A DNA stretch of 64,000 bases from Streptomyces cinerochromogenes (GTDB lineage: Bacteria; Actinomycetota; Actinomycetes; Streptomycetales; Streptomycetaceae). The notes below the pieces were generated by a model. That model worked only from the letters and a program-made list of their open reading frames with translations. It did not search any database and had not been told where the DNA came from. Below are positions 52,483 through 62,079 of this stretch, piece by piece. Position numbers and translations under genes: made by a program. The stretch is taken from the NCBI RefSeq assembly GCF_014648635.1, contig NZ_BMRM01000012.1, positions 62,001 through 126,000 on the forward strand, written 5' to 3'. Positions within the stretch are counted from its first letter, which is position 1. The number at the start of each line of letters is the position of its first letter.

Positions 52483-53172
52483 GTGGACCTTCACAAGCAG
52501 AGCGCACCCCCGCCGCCGGCCGAACTGCGCGCCTCCGACGCCGACCGCGACCGGATCGCCGACATCCTCCGCGAGGCCCTCGCCGAGGGCCGGCTGACCG
52601 CCGAGGAGCACGCCGAGCGCGTGGCCGGGGCACTGGCCGCCAAGACGGTGGGGGAGCTGGAGGTCCTCATCCGCGACCTGCCCGCCGCCCACCAGCGCCC
52701 CGCCGGCCCCGCCTACACACCCGTCCCGCCCCGCCCCACCCCGGGCGCGGTCCCGGCGGAGGCGGACGCCAGCGTGGTGGCGGTGTTCAGCAGCGCCATG
52801 CGCCGGGGCCGCTGGCGGGCCGGGCGCCGGCTGCACGCGTACGCGGTCTTCGGCAGTGTCGAGATCGACCTCAGTGAGGCGATCTTCGAGTACCAGCAGG
52901 TGGTCATCAAGGCGGTCTCCGTCTTCGGCGACGTCCAGATCCGCGTGCCGGAGAACATCTCGCTGCGCGGCACCGGCGGCGGGGTGCTCGGCAGCTTCGA
53001 GGTGAGCCCGCTGGACTCGGTCGACTCCGACGCGCCGGTGGTCTACGTCGACGGCTGGGCCGTCCTCGGCAATGTGGAGGCGCGGCCCAAGCGGGGCAGG
53101 CGCGTGGCGGACATCCTGGACCGGGTCCAGGACAAGGTCGACCGCAAGCTCCGCAGACACCTGGGTCACTGA
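52483..53172 (+). CDS. DUF1707 domain protein
   Basis: A 229-residue protein starting MDLHKQSAPPPP, probably leaderless. The DUF1707 domain (about 13-65) has RASDADRDRIADILREALAEGRLTAEE-type sequence. A Pro-rich hinge follows, then a DUF2154/cell-wall-active-antibiotic-response-like beta helix (about 85-205) with VFGSVEID, VSVFGDVQI and VLGNVE. The combination is common in actinobacteria; the role is unknown, perhaps envelope stress. No membrane helix is seen. Confidence 0.9.
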   Translation: MDLHKQSAPPPPAELRASDADRDRIADILREALAEGRLTAEEHAERVAGALAAKTVGELEVLIRDLPAAHQRPAGPAYTPVPPRPTPGAVPAEADASVVAVFSSAMRRGRWRAGRRLHAYAVFGSVEIDLSEAIFEYQQVVIKAVSVFGDVQIRVPENISLRGTGGGVLGSFEVSPLDSVDSDAPVVYVDGWAVLGNVEARPKRGRRVADILDRVQDKVDRKLRRHLGH

Positions 53173-53308
53173 CGGTCCCGACGGCGGCCGGGGGCGTGAA
53201 CGGGCCGCCGCGCGCCCGCCGGTGGGAACTCTGTGCATAGGCCCGCGCACAGCGGGTAGGCCTTGCTGCATCGTCTCTCGCTCGCGAAGCCGTCGTCAGG
53301 AGTAGACC

Positions 53309-53683
53309 GTGCTGCAACCGCCGCATTCGTCCCTGCAGGTCGCTGCCGTTCCGGCCCAGCGGGTGCCAGCGCGAGACAGGGACCAAGACGCCCCCTGGCA
53401 CACCGAGGCGGTGTGCCGGCGCGACGAGGCCGGCCTGTTCTTCGCCCCGTCGAAGGAACCGACCGCCGCCCGGCTGTCCCGCGAGGAGGCGGCCAAGCGC
53501 GTCTGCTCCCGCTGCCCGGTCATGGTCGAGTGCCGCGAACACGCCCTGCTGCAGCCCGAGCCCTACGGCGTCTGGGGCGGCCTCACCGCGGCCGAGCGCC
53601 GGGTGGTCCTGGCGAGGCGCCGCCGCAGGGACCTGGAGCTGAAGAAGGCGGCACGCGCGGCGGCGGACCGCATGGCGGGCTAG
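53309..53683 (+). CDS. wblI: WhiB-like iron-sulfur transcription factor
   Basis: A 124-residue Wbl protein. Cys36, Cys66, Cys69 and Cys75 give the C-Xn-CxxC-x5-C cluster ligands; GVWGG (87-91) is the sigma-contact turn; the basic tail (RRRRRDLELKK) is the AT-hook-like DNA-binding part. GTG 53309 has AGGAG at 6 bases. Placement between a DUF1707 gene and glpX matches S. coelicolor wblI as I remember it, so the symbol is by synteny. Confidence 0.93.
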   Translation: MLQPPHSSLQVAAVPAQRVPARDRDQDAPWHTEAVCRRDEAGLFFAPSKEPTAARLSREEAAKRVCSRCPVMVECREHALLQPEPYGVWGGLTAAERRVVLARRRRRDLELKKAARAAADRMAG

Positions 53684-53701
53684 CGGACGGAAAAGGGAAG
53701 C

Positions 53702-53755
53702 GGGGACTGCGCGGCCCTCACCGGCGACCGCACTCGCCGGCGGGCGCGCAGCCCC
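53702..53755. terminator. Large imperfect hairpin between convergent genes
   Basis: GGGGACTGCGCGGCCC pairs imperfectly with GGGCGCGCAGCCCC. An inner perfect stem CCGGCGA/TCGCCGG extends it. It separates the WhiB-like gene and glpX. Confidence 0.65.
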
Positions 53756-53767
53756 CTCCCGTGGGTG

Positions 53768-54802
53768 TTACTTGGCCCGGTCGAAGTCGATCGCGCTGTA
53801 GGCCCGCAGCTTGCTGAGCCGGTGCTCGGAGAAGATCTTCCGCACCGTCCCCGACTTCGACCGCATCACGATCGACTCGGTCAGCGCGGTCTCGGACCGG
53901 TACCGGACACCCCGCAGCAGCTCACCGTCGGTGATGCCGGTCGCGACGAAGAACACGTTCTCCCCGGAGACCAGGTCGTCGGTCGTGAGCACGCGGTCCA
54001 GGTCGTGCCCCGCGTCGATGGCCCGCTGCCGCTCCGCGTCGTCCTTGGGCCACAGCTTGCCCTGGATGGTCCCGCCCAGGCACTTCACGGCGCAGGCCGA
54101 GATGATGCCCTCCGGCGTACCGCCGATGCCGAGCAGCAGGTCGACGCCGGTGCCCTCGCGCAGCGCGTACACCGAGCCGGCCACGTCGCCGTCGGAGATC
54201 AGCTTGATGCGCGCGCCGGCCTCCCGGACCTCCCGGATCAGGCCCTCGTGCCGCGGCCGGTCCAGGATGACGACGGTGACGTCCTCCGGCGAGGACCGCT
54301 TGGCCTTGGCGATCCGGCGGATGTTCACCGCCACCGGCGCGTTGATGTCGACGAAGTCCGCCGCCTCGGGGCCGGTGACCAGCTTGTCCATGTAGAACAC
54401 GGCGGACGGGTCGAACATCGCGCCGCGCTCGGCGGCGGCGAGGACGGCGATCGCGTTCGGCATGCCCTTGGCCGTCAGGGTGGTGCCGTCGATCGGGTCG
54501 ACGGCGATGTCCACCTCCGGACCGGTGCCGTCGCCCACGTGCTCCCCGTTGAAGAGCATCGGGGCCTCGTCCTTCTCGCCCTCGCCGATGACGACCACGC
54601 CGTTCATCGACACGGTGGAGACGAGGGTCCGCATGGCGCGCACCGCGGCACCGTCGGCGCCGTTCTTGTCACCGCGCCCCACCCAGCGGCCCGCGGCCAT
54701 CGCGGCGGCTTCGGTCACCCGGACGAGCTCCAGGGCGAGGTTGCGGTCGGGAGCTTCGGAGGGAACGTCGAGCTCGGACGGCAGATGATGATTTTCGGTC
54801 AT
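53768..54802 (-). CDS. glpX: Class II fructose-1,6-bisphosphatase
   Basis: A 344-residue GlpX enzyme from ATG 54802 (AAAGGTGCG site). GEGEKDEAP (73-81) and DPIDGTT (102-108) carry the metal-binding acids. GTPEGIISACAVKCLGG is the sugar-phosphate loop. It hydrolyses fructose-1,6-bisphosphate in gluconeogenesis. Longer frames reach 54913 but would cross the divergent promoter region. Confidence 0.97.
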   Translation of the reverse strand: MTENHHLPSELDVPSEAPDRNLALELVRVTEAAAMAAGRWVGRGDKNGADGAAVRAMRTLVSTVSMNGVVVIGEGEKDEAPMLFNGEHVGDGTGPEVDIAVDPIDGTTLTAKGMPNAIAVLAAAERGAMFDPSAVFYMDKLVTGPEAADFVDINAPVAVNIRRIAKAKRSSPEDVTVVILDRPRHEGLIREVREAGARIKLISDGDVAGSVYALREGTGVDLLLGIGGTPEGIISACAVKCLGGTIQGKLWPKDDAERQRAIDAGHDLDRVLTTDDLVSGENVFFVATGITDGELLRGVRYRSETALTESIVMRSKSGTVRKIFSEHRLSKLRAYSAIDFDRAK

Positions 54803-54930
54803 CGGAGCGCACCTTTCTGATACGACGACGGCCGGATGAGGGTATTGAACCCTGACTCTATCGTCGGACAGACAAAATGAGCAGGGGACCCCACGGATGA
54901 GCGCATGGGGCACCTGCGACGATAGGGGGC

Positions 54931-55458
54931 GTGGCAGGTTCGAACGGCAAGCAGAAGACGGCCCGGGACATGGTGATCTCCCTGGTCCTGATCGGTATCG
55001 CGGCGTTGGTCGTCTACTTCCTCGCCATCCCGCACGACGATCACTCTCCCGACCTCAAGCGGGTCGACTACCGGGTCGAACTGCTCACGGCCCGCCGGGC
55101 GGCGAGCTACCCGGTGGCGGCGCCGGAGGGCCTGCCGAGTACCTGGAAGGCGACCTCCGTACGCTTCCAGGGCGAGAACTCCGATCGCTGGCACCTCGGC
55201 TTCCAGACCCCGGGTGGCCAGTACGTGCAGGTCGAGCAGTCCACGCAGAAGCCCTCCGACTTCATCGACCAGGCCAGTCAGGGCGGCTCGGCGACGAAGC
55301 GGACCGAGACGATCGACGGCCGCACCTGGACCCGCTACACCGGCGGCCGGTACGACGCCCTGGTCCTCGACGGCACGCCCGGCTCCACCACGGTGGTCGC
55401 CGGCACCGGCTCCTTCGAGGAGCTGAGGACGATGGCGGCGGCGCTGAGGATGAAGTGA
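54931..55458 (+). CDS. DUF4245 membrane-anchored protein
   Basis: A 175-residue protein with one N-terminal helix (about 14-33) and an exported DUF4245 domain. VDYRVELLTARRAASYPVAA, then VRFQGENSDRWHLGF and GGQYVQVEQS, are family features. GTG 54931 has no ribosome site; GACGAT at 54918-54923 may be a -10, making the message leaderless. It is usually found beside glpX in Streptomyces. Function unknown. Confidence 0.9.
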   Translation: MAGSNGKQKTARDMVISLVLIGIAALVVYFLAIPHDDHSPDLKRVDYRVELLTARRAASYPVAAPEGLPSTWKATSVRFQGENSDRWHLGFQTPGGQYVQVEQSTQKPSDFIDQASQGGSATKRTETIDGRTWTRYTGGRYDALVLDGTPGSTTVVAGTGSFEELRTMAAALRMK

Positions 55459-55487
55459 GCCGTGAGGTGGGCCGTACCACCTCCGCT

Positions 55488-55530
55488 TACGCGAAGAGGC
55501 CCCCGGCGGTGCCGGGGGCCTCTTCGCGTA
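55488..55530. terminator. Bidirectional terminator, 20-bp perfect stem
   Basis: Bases 55488-55507 pair with 55511-55530 around loop GGT, between the convergent DUF4245 and nitroreductase genes. Confidence 0.9.
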
Positions 55531-55540
55531 CGCGGGCTGC

Positions 55541-56131
55541 TCAGACGGTCGTGACGACGTCCTCGTAGGCCAGGCGCGGGGAGCGCGGGTACCAGGCGTC
55601 CGGGCCCGGCTTGCCGATGTTGACGACCATCAGCGGGGTGTGGTCGTCGTCCAGGAACTCCTTGCGGACGCCCTCGAAGTCGAAGCCGGTCATCGGGCCG
55701 GCGGCGAGACCGGCGGCGCGGACGCCGACGATGAAGTAGGCGGCCTGGAGCGCGGCGTTCAGCGTGGCGGAGCCCTCACGGGCCGGGCGCTCGGCGAAGA
55801 AGACGTCCTTGGCCTGCGGGAAGGCCGGGAACAGGTTCGGCAGCTCCTCGTGGAACTCGTTGTCCGCGGAGAGGATCGCGACGAGCGGGGCGGCGGCGGT
55901 CTTCGCCTGGTTGCCCTCGGCCATGTGCTGCACCAGGCGCTCGCGGGCCTCGGGGGAGCGGACCAGCGTGATGCGCAGCGGGGTCTGGTTGAAGGCGGTG
56001 GGGCCGTACTTGACCAGGTCGTAGATCGCCTGGACCTGCTCCTCGGTCACCGGCTCGTCGGTGAAGGTGTTCGCGGTACGGGCCTCGCGGAACAGCAGGT
56101 CCTGGGCGGCGGGGTCAAGAACGAGAGACAT
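55541..56131 (-). CDS. Nitroreductase-family protein (RutE-like malonic semialdehyde reductase)
   Basis: A 196-residue FMN-binding protein. FREARTANTFTDEPV (about 14-28), YGPTAFNQTPLRI (about 43-55) and GFDFEGVRKEFLDDD match the RutE/HadB subfamily. In E. coli RutE reduces malonic semialdehyde from pyrimidine breakdown. No rut genes are nearby, so the substrate here is uncertain. A short palindrome lies about 70 bases upstream. Confidence 0.9.
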   Translation of the reverse strand: MSLVLDPAAQDLLFREARTANTFTDEPVTEEQVQAIYDLVKYGPTAFNQTPLRITLVRSPEARERLVQHMAEGNQAKTAAAPLVAILSADNEFHEELPNLFPAFPQAKDVFFAERPAREGSATLNAALQAAYFIVGVRAAGLAAGPMTGFDFEGVRKEFLDDDHTPLMVVNIGKPGPDAWYPRSPRLAYEDVVTTV

Positions 56132-56200
56132 GTGACTTCCTCGGATGCGCGTCCGGCCCGGAGCCCCGGACCGGCTGACGGCACGACCCTACGACAGGTG

Positions 56201-56211
56201 AGGTTTAACCT
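56201..56211 (-). promoter_or_regulatory. AT-rich palindrome upstream of nitroreductase gene
   Basis: AGGTT-T-AACCT lies in an AT-rich patch (TTTAGTTGAAGGTTAAACC on the minus strand) 70 bases before the nitroreductase start. It resembles MarR/HxlR-type operators, which often control such flavoproteins. No regulator gene is adjacent. Confidence 0.35.
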
Positions 56212-56261
56212 TCAACTAAAGCGGGGGTGTGGTGACCCGCCTCACAGCCCACGTGCTCCGC

Positions 56262-56489
56262 TCAGTCCTCGGCCTGCTCCGTCTCCTCCTCCTCGGCCAG
56301 CGCCGCGTCCAGCCGGGCCCGGGCCCCCTCCAGCCAGCGCCGGCACACCTTGGCCAGCTCCTCGCCGCGCTCCCACAGCGCCAGGGACTCCTCCAGCGTC
56401 GTGCCGCCCGCCTCCAGCCGCCGTACGACCTCGATCAGCTCGTCCCGCGCCTGCTCGTACGAGAGCGCCTCGTCCACCTTGCTCGTCAT
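56262..56489 (-). CDS. xseB: Exodeoxyribonuclease VII small subunit
   Basis: A 75-residue XseB. LSYEQARDELIEVVRRLEAGG and TTLEESLALWERGEELAKVC are the family's two helices. Its ATG overlaps the xseA stop (ATGA). With XseA it degrades single-stranded DNA to short oligonucleotides. The tail is very acidic. Confidence 0.96.
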   Translation of the reverse strand: MTSKVDEALSYEQARDELIEVVRRLEAGGTTLEESLALWERGEELAKVCRRWLEGARARLDAALAEEEETEQAED

Positions 56490-57694
56490 TCGCTCACCTT
56501 CACTGTGAATTCACCCTCGGCGACGCGGGCCCGCAGCGCCTCGCCCGCCGTCACCTCGTCCGGACCGCGCACCACGTGCCCGTCGGCCCGCTGCAGCACC
56601 GCGTAACCGCGCTGGAGCGTCGCCGCGGGGGAGAGGGCCACCACGCGCGCGTGCGTGTGCGTCAGCTCCGACTCCGCGCGGTCCAGCAGATGCCCCACGG
56701 TCCGCCGGCCGCGGTCGAGCAGCGCGGCCACGTGGTCGGCGCGCTCGTCGACCATCCGGTGCGGATCCTCGACGGACGGCCGCGCCAGCGCGTGCGCCAG
56801 CCCGCGCTGCTCGCGCTCCAGGAACGCCGCCGTGCAGCGCCGCGCCCGGTCCCGCAGCATCCGCACCCGCTCCAGCTCCTCGCCGACGTCCGGCACGACC
56901 TTCTTCGCCGCGTCCGTCGGCGTGGAGGCGCGCAGGTCGGCGACGTGATCCAGCAGCGGGTTGTCCGGCTCGTGCCCGATCGCGGACACCACGGGCGTAC
57001 GGCACTCCGCCACGGCCCGCACCAGCTGCTCGTCGGAGAACGGCAGCAGGTCCTCCACGCTGCCGCCGCCGCGCGCGACGATGATCACGTCCACCTCGTC
57101 GATCGCGTCGAGCTCCTTGACCGCCTGCACGACCTGGGGAACGGCGTGCACGCCCTGCACGGGGACGTTGCGCACCTCGAAGCGGACGGCGGGCCAGCGG
57201 TGCCGGGCGTTCTCCAGCACGTCCCGCTCCGCGGCGGAGGCCCGGCCGCACACCAGCCCGATCAGCTGCGGCAGGAACGGCAGCGGTTTCTTCCGCTCCG
57301 GCGCGAACAGGCCCTCGGCCGCGAGCGTCTTCTTCAGCTGCTCCAGCCGGGCCAGCAGCTCGCCGACGCCGACCGGCCTTATCTCGGCGGCCCGCAGGGA
57401 GAGCTGGCCCCGCGGCGCGTACCACTCCGGCTTCGCCAGGACGACCACGCGGGCGCCCTCGCCGACGACGTCCGCGACCGCGTCGAAGACCTGGCGGTAG
57501 CAGGTCACGCTGACGGAGATGTCGTACGACGGGTCGCGCAGCGTCAGGAACACGACGCCGGCGCCCGGCCGGCGCGACAGCTGCGTGATCTGCCCCTCGA
57601 CCCACACCGCGCCGAGCCGGTCGATCCACCCCCCGATCAGCCGCGACACCTCGCCGACGGGCAGGGGGGACTCCGGGGACGTGTTCACAGCCAT
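56486..57694 (-). CDS. xseA: Exodeoxyribonuclease VII large subunit
   Basis: A 402-residue protein. The N-terminal OB fold (about 10-110) includes WVEGQITQLSRRPGAGVVFLTLRD. The catalytic domain has VIVARGGGSVEDLLPFSDE and PVVSAIGHEPDNPLLDHVADLRASTPTDAA, both classical. A coiled C-terminus follows. It is first in the xseAB operon. Confidence 0.97.
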   Translation of the reverse strand: MAVNTSPESPLPVGEVSRLIGGWIDRLGAVWVEGQITQLSRRPGAGVVFLTLRDPSYDISVSVTCYRQVFDAVADVVGEGARVVVLAKPEWYAPRGQLSLRAAEIRPVGVGELLARLEQLKKTLAAEGLFAPERKKPLPFLPQLIGLVCGRASAAERDVLENARHRWPAVRFEVRNVPVQGVHAVPQVVQAVKELDAIDEVDVIIVARGGGSVEDLLPFSDEQLVRAVAECRTPVVSAIGHEPDNPLLDHVADLRASTPTDAAKKVVPDVGEELERVRMLRDRARRCTAAFLEREQRGLAHALARPSVEDPHRMVDERADHVAALLDRGRRTVGHLLDRAESELTHTHARVVALSPAATLQRGYAVLQRADGHVVRGPDEVTAGEALRARVAEGEFTVKVSE

Positions 57695-57817
57695 GCGGCG
57701 AGCCTAACGGCCGCCACCGACAGCGGGGCCGCGCGCCGTGGGAAGGGCGATGCGTCGTCGGGCGCGGGCGCCCGGCGGGCCGCTCGCGCGGTTCCCCCCG
57801 CCCCTTTGGGCCCGCGC

Positions 57818-58138
57818 CTACCGAGGGGCCTCCCGGCGCCCCCGCTGACCCGCCGGCACCAGCAACCCGGCCGCCAGCCAAGCCGCCCCCACCGCCTGCG
57901 CCGCCCCGGACGCCTCCACGATGACCGTCACCGTGACCACCGCCCCCGCCACCGGCACCAGCACATGCCGCCACCAGCTCAGCTCCCCCCGCCGCCGCAC
58001 GAAATACCCCACCACGCTCGCGTGCAGCAGCGTGAACGCGGACAGCGCCCCGATGTCGACCACCGAGACGAGCCGGTCCAGACCGTCGTCCCGCCGTGCC
58101 GCCCACCCCGCGGCGACCAGCGTGACTCCCGGAAGCCG
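57818..58138 (-). pseudogene. Remnant of amino-acid (APC) permease, C-terminal part
   Basis: The translated segment RLVSVVDIGALSAFTLLHASVVGYF and the following RHVLVPVAGAVVTVTVIVEASGAAQAVGAAWLAAGLL resemble the last two or three membrane helices of APC-superfamily permeases. The rest of the ~480-residue protein is absent. Upstream the frame continues to 58276 as Arg-rich sequence colliding with ispH. It is probably a decayed permease; a small independent membrane protein is the alternative. Confidence 0.55.
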
Positions 58139-58261
58139 AGGCCGCGTCGCAGCCCGTCGCGCGCGCCGGTCGTGGAAGCTGTCGTTCCGGTGTCGGACAT
58201 ACGCCTCAGTCTTCCCCGCGGCGGCGCGCGGAAGCGATCCCGGCGCCGCCGAACGCACCCT

Positions 58262-58274
58262 TACGATGGGACGC
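58262..58274 (+). promoter_or_regulatory. Probable leaderless promoter (-10) of ispH
   Basis: TACGAT (58262-58267) lies 7 bases before ATG 58275. No ribosome site is present. This also decides the start in favour of 58275 over ATG 58266. Confidence 0.55.
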
Positions 58275-59282
58275 ATGACCGCTTCCTCTGGCCGCCGTGT
58301 CCTGCTCGCCGCCCCCCGTGGCTACTGCGCCGGTGTGGACCGCGCCGTGATCGCCGTCGAGAAGGCCCTGGAGCAGTACGGGGCCCCGATCTACGTCCGG
58401 CACGAGATCGTCCACAACAAGTACGTCGTGCAGACCCTGGAGAAGAAGGGCGCGATCTTCGTCGAGCGCACGGAGGAGGTGCCGCCCGGCAACATCGTCA
58501 TGTTCTCGGCGCACGGCGTCGCCCCCGCGGTGCACGAGGAGGCCCGGCAGGGCCGGCTCGCCACCATCGACGCCACCTGCCCCCTGGTCACCAAGGTCCA
58601 CAAGGAAGCCGTCCGGTACGCCAATGAGGACTACGACATCCTCCTGATCGGTCACGAGGGCCACGAGGAGGTCATCGGCACCTCCGGCGAGGCGCCCGAC
58701 CACATCCAGCTGGTCGACGGCCCCGGGGACGTCGAGAAGGTCGAGGTCCGCGACCCGTCCAAGGTCGTCTGGCTCTCCCAGACCACCCTCTCCGTGGACG
58801 AGACCATGGAGACCGTCGACGCCCTGAAGACGAAGTTCCCCGGGCTCGTCTCCCCGCCCAGCGACGACATCTGCTACGCCACGCAGAACCGGCAGCTCGC
58901 CGTGAAGCAGATGGGCGCCGAGGCCGAACTGGTCATCGTCGTCGGCTCGCGCAACTCCTCCAACTCCAAGCGGCTGGTCGAGGTCGCCAAGCTCGCCGGC
59001 GCCCGCGAGGCCTACCTGGTGGACTTCGCCAGCGAGATCGACGAGGCCTGGCTGGAGGGCGTGAGCACCGTCGGCGTCACCTCCGGGGCCTCCGTGCCGG
59101 AGGTGCTGGTCGAGGAGGTCCTCGGGTGGCTCTCCGAGCGCGGCTACGCGGACGTGGAGCTGGTCAAGGCCGCCGAGGAATCCATCACCTTCTCGCTGCC
59201 CAAGGAACTCCGCCGTGACCTGCGCGAGGAGGCGGCGACCCTGGTCGCCGAGCGCGGCGGAAGCGGTACGCCCGGGGCATGA
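58275..59282 (+). CDS. ispH: 4-hydroxy-3-methylbut-2-enyl diphosphate reductase
   Basis: A 335-residue IspH/LytB. Cys18 (RGYCAGV), Cys102 (ATCPLV) and Cys200 (DDICYAT) are the three iron-sulfur ligands. HEIVHN and SAHGVAP hold the substrate-binding His residues. It catalyses the last step of the MEP pathway, supplying isoprenoid units that uppS in this window uses. ATG 58266 is an in-frame alternative. Confidence 0.97.
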   Translation: MTASSGRRVLLAAPRGYCAGVDRAVIAVEKALEQYGAPIYVRHEIVHNKYVVQTLEKKGAIFVERTEEVPPGNIVMFSAHGVAPAVHEEARQGRLATIDATCPLVTKVHKEAVRYANEDYDILLIGHEGHEEVIGTSGEAPDHIQLVDGPGDVEKVEVRDPSKVVWLSQTTLSVDETMETVDALKTKFPGLVSPPSDDICYATQNRQLAVKQMGAEAELVIVVGSRNSSNSKRLVEVAKLAGAREAYLVDFASEIDEAWLEGVSTVGVTSGASVPEVLVEEVLGWLSERGYADVELVKAAEESITFSLPKELRRDLREEAATLVAERGGSGTPGA

Positions 59283-59311
59283 CCGTCCGTGGTCCGTCGT
59301 AACGTGGAGCC

Positions 59312-60058
59312 ATGCAGATCTTCGGCGTGGACATCGGCGGATCCGGCATCAAGGGCGCCCCTGTGGATCTGGACCGGGGCGACCTGGCCCAGGAGCGCTG
59401 CAAGGTGCTCACCCCGCACCCGGCGACGCCCGACGGCGTGGCCGACGGGGTCAGGCAGGTCGTGGACCACTTCGGCTGGACCGGCCCGGTCGGCCTGACC
59501 TTCCCCGGGGTGGTCACCGGCGGCGCCACGGTCCGTACGGCGGCGAACGTCGACAAGAGCTGGATCGACACGGACGCGCGCGCGTTGTTCAGCGACCGGC
59601 TCGGCGGCCTCCCGGTGACCGTGGTCAACGACGCGGACGCGGCCGGTGTCGCCGAGATGGAGTTCGGCGCCGGCCGGGGCCGCCGGGGCACGGTGATCCT
59701 GCTCACCTTCGGCACCGGCATCGGCAGCGCCGTCTTCGTGGACGGCGCCCTCCTGCCCAACACCGAGCTGGGCCACCTGGAGCTGAACGGCCACGACGCC
59801 GAGAGGCGCGCCTCCAGCAAGGCCAAGGAGGACCACGACCTCAGCTGGGAGCAGTGGGCGCACCGCGTCCAGAAGTACCTGGCGCACGTGGAGATGCTGT
59901 TCTCCCCGGAGCTGTTCATCATCGGCGGCGGGGTCAGCCGCAAGGCGCAGAAGTTCCTGCACCTCATCGAGGACATCCAGGCCGAGATCGTGCCCGCGCA
60001 GCTGCAGAACAACGCGGGGATCGTGGGCGCGGCGATGAGAGCGGCCCAGCACGCCTGA
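59312..60058 (+). CDS. ppgK: Polyphosphate glucokinase
   Basis: A 248-residue ROK-family kinase. DIGGSGIKG (6-14) is the phosphate loop, VTVVNDADAAG and LLTFGTGIGSAVFVDG the sugar/phosphate sites, and HDAERRASSKAKEDHDLSWE the segment characteristic of polyphosphate-using enzymes. It phosphorylates glucose with polyphosphate or ATP. TAACGT at 59300-59305 lies 6 bases upstream, so the message may be leaderless, although GGAG is also present. Confidence 0.95.
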   Translation: MQIFGVDIGGSGIKGAPVDLDRGDLAQERCKVLTPHPATPDGVADGVRQVVDHFGWTGPVGLTFPGVVTGGATVRTAANVDKSWIDTDARALFSDRLGGLPVTVVNDADAAGVAEMEFGAGRGRRGTVILLTFGTGIGSAVFVDGALLPNTELGHLELNGHDAERRASSKAKEDHDLSWEQWAHRVQKYLAHVEMLFSPELFIIGGGVSRKAQKFLHLIEDIQAEIVPAQLQNNAGIVGAAMRAAQHA

Positions 60059-60121
60059 CCGCCCGGGGCGGGTACGGCGGACGGCGCGCGGCGTGCGGCG
60101 TGCGGGGGCGGACGGGCGGCG

Positions 60122-60195
60122 TCCAGGGTCGGACGCGCCGCCGGCGCCACCGCACCCGTCGCGCGGCCTCCAGGGTCAGCCGCGCCGCCGGCGCG
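60122..60195. repeat. Imperfect 27-bp direct repeat, 47-bp period
   Basis: Bases 60122-60148 and 60169-60195 differ at only three positions and share TCCAGGGTC and CGCGCCGCCGGCGC. They lie between the convergent ppgK and DUF6542 genes, the second overlapping the 3' end of the latter. Confidence 0.7.
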
Positions 60196-60685
60196 CCCGT
60201 ACCCACCGCACCCGGCGCACGAGCACGATCACCCCGGCGGCGAGCGTCCCCCCGTACAGCCAGCCCGCCTGCGTGGCCAGCCCGGTGACCAGCCCCATCA
60301 GGCGGCCGGGCAGCCCCCCGCCGCCCTCGGCGACCGGAAGCAGCCCCACGGCGAACGCGATCGGCGCGACGACGGGCGCGCTCAGCACGTCCCCCGCGCG
60401 CACCCACAGCGCGGTCAGCACACACACCGGCAGGAACAGCACGCCGTAGACCGCCGGGGAGGCGCCGAACAGCAGCTCGTCCAGGCAGCCGAGCAGGAAC
60501 ATCCCCGCGACGCAGAACAGCCCGCTGCCGAGCCCGGTCAGCCGGGGGTTCGGCAGGTGCCGGGCACCTGGCGCGGACCGTGGCTCCCCGGCGGGCCTGC
60601 GCCGGGCCTGCGCCGGCAGCGGAGGTGACGAGGGCACGCCACGTCGCGGTCCGTCGTTCGGGCGATGCGTTCTGTGTTGCTCCAC
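60176..60685 (-). CDS. DUF6542-type membrane protein
   Basis: A 169-residue protein. A basic, Pro-rich cytoplasmic N-terminus (1-50) precedes about four membrane helices (LGSGLFCVAGMFLLGCLDELL, AVYGVLFLPVCVLTALWV, APIAFAVGLLPV, GLATQAGWLYGGTLAAGVIVL) and an Arg-rich end. This resembles actinobacterial DUF6542. GTG 60685 is used; TAGGTT on the minus strand (60693-60698) lies 7 bases upstream, suggesting another leaderless message. Function unknown. Confidence 0.8.
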   Translation of the reverse strand: MEQHRTHRPNDGPRRGVPSSPPLPAQARRRPAGEPRSAPGARHLPNPRLTGLGSGLFCVAGMFLLGCLDELLFGASPAVYGVLFLPVCVLTALWVRAGDVLSAPVVAPIAFAVGLLPVAEGGGGLPGRLMGLVTGLATQAGWLYGGTLAAGVIVLVRRVRWVRARRRRG

Positions 60686-60794
60686 AGGGACCAACCTAGG
60701 TCTGTTTATGTGCCGAATCGCCGTCCAGACACGCCGGTGGGCGGAGCTTGGCCGGGGGTTCGCCGCGTCCGTGAGGCGGGCGCGCGGGACGCCG

Positions 60795-60800
60795 TAAACT
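60795..60800 (+). promoter_or_regulatory. Probable -10 element of ychF
   Basis: TAAACT stands out in GC-rich sequence 70 bases before the ychF start. The -35 is weak. Confidence 0.45.
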
Positions 60801-60870
60801 GGTGGATCGGCCAGTGTCGGTCTCTGGCCCCTGGCAGCCCCTGGCCCACTCAACAACGGGAAGTCGCAAC

Positions 60871-61959
<1,089 letters not shown>

Positions 61960-61974
61960 CGTTTCGTCGAGAAC

Positions 61975-62013
61975 TGTGCCCGACCCGCTTGCCGGTGGGT
62001 CGGGCACAAGCTT
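61975..62013 (+). terminator. Intrinsic terminator after ychF
   Basis: TGTGCCCGACCC and GGGTCGGGCACA form a 12-bp perfect stem with a 10-base loop, followed by AGCTTTT. Confidence 0.88.
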
Positions 62014-62079
62014 TTGTCCCAGGGAGTTCTCGCCCCCGTGATGAGGGGCAGTGGCAGGTCTGGTCGGCGTGAGACCGCC

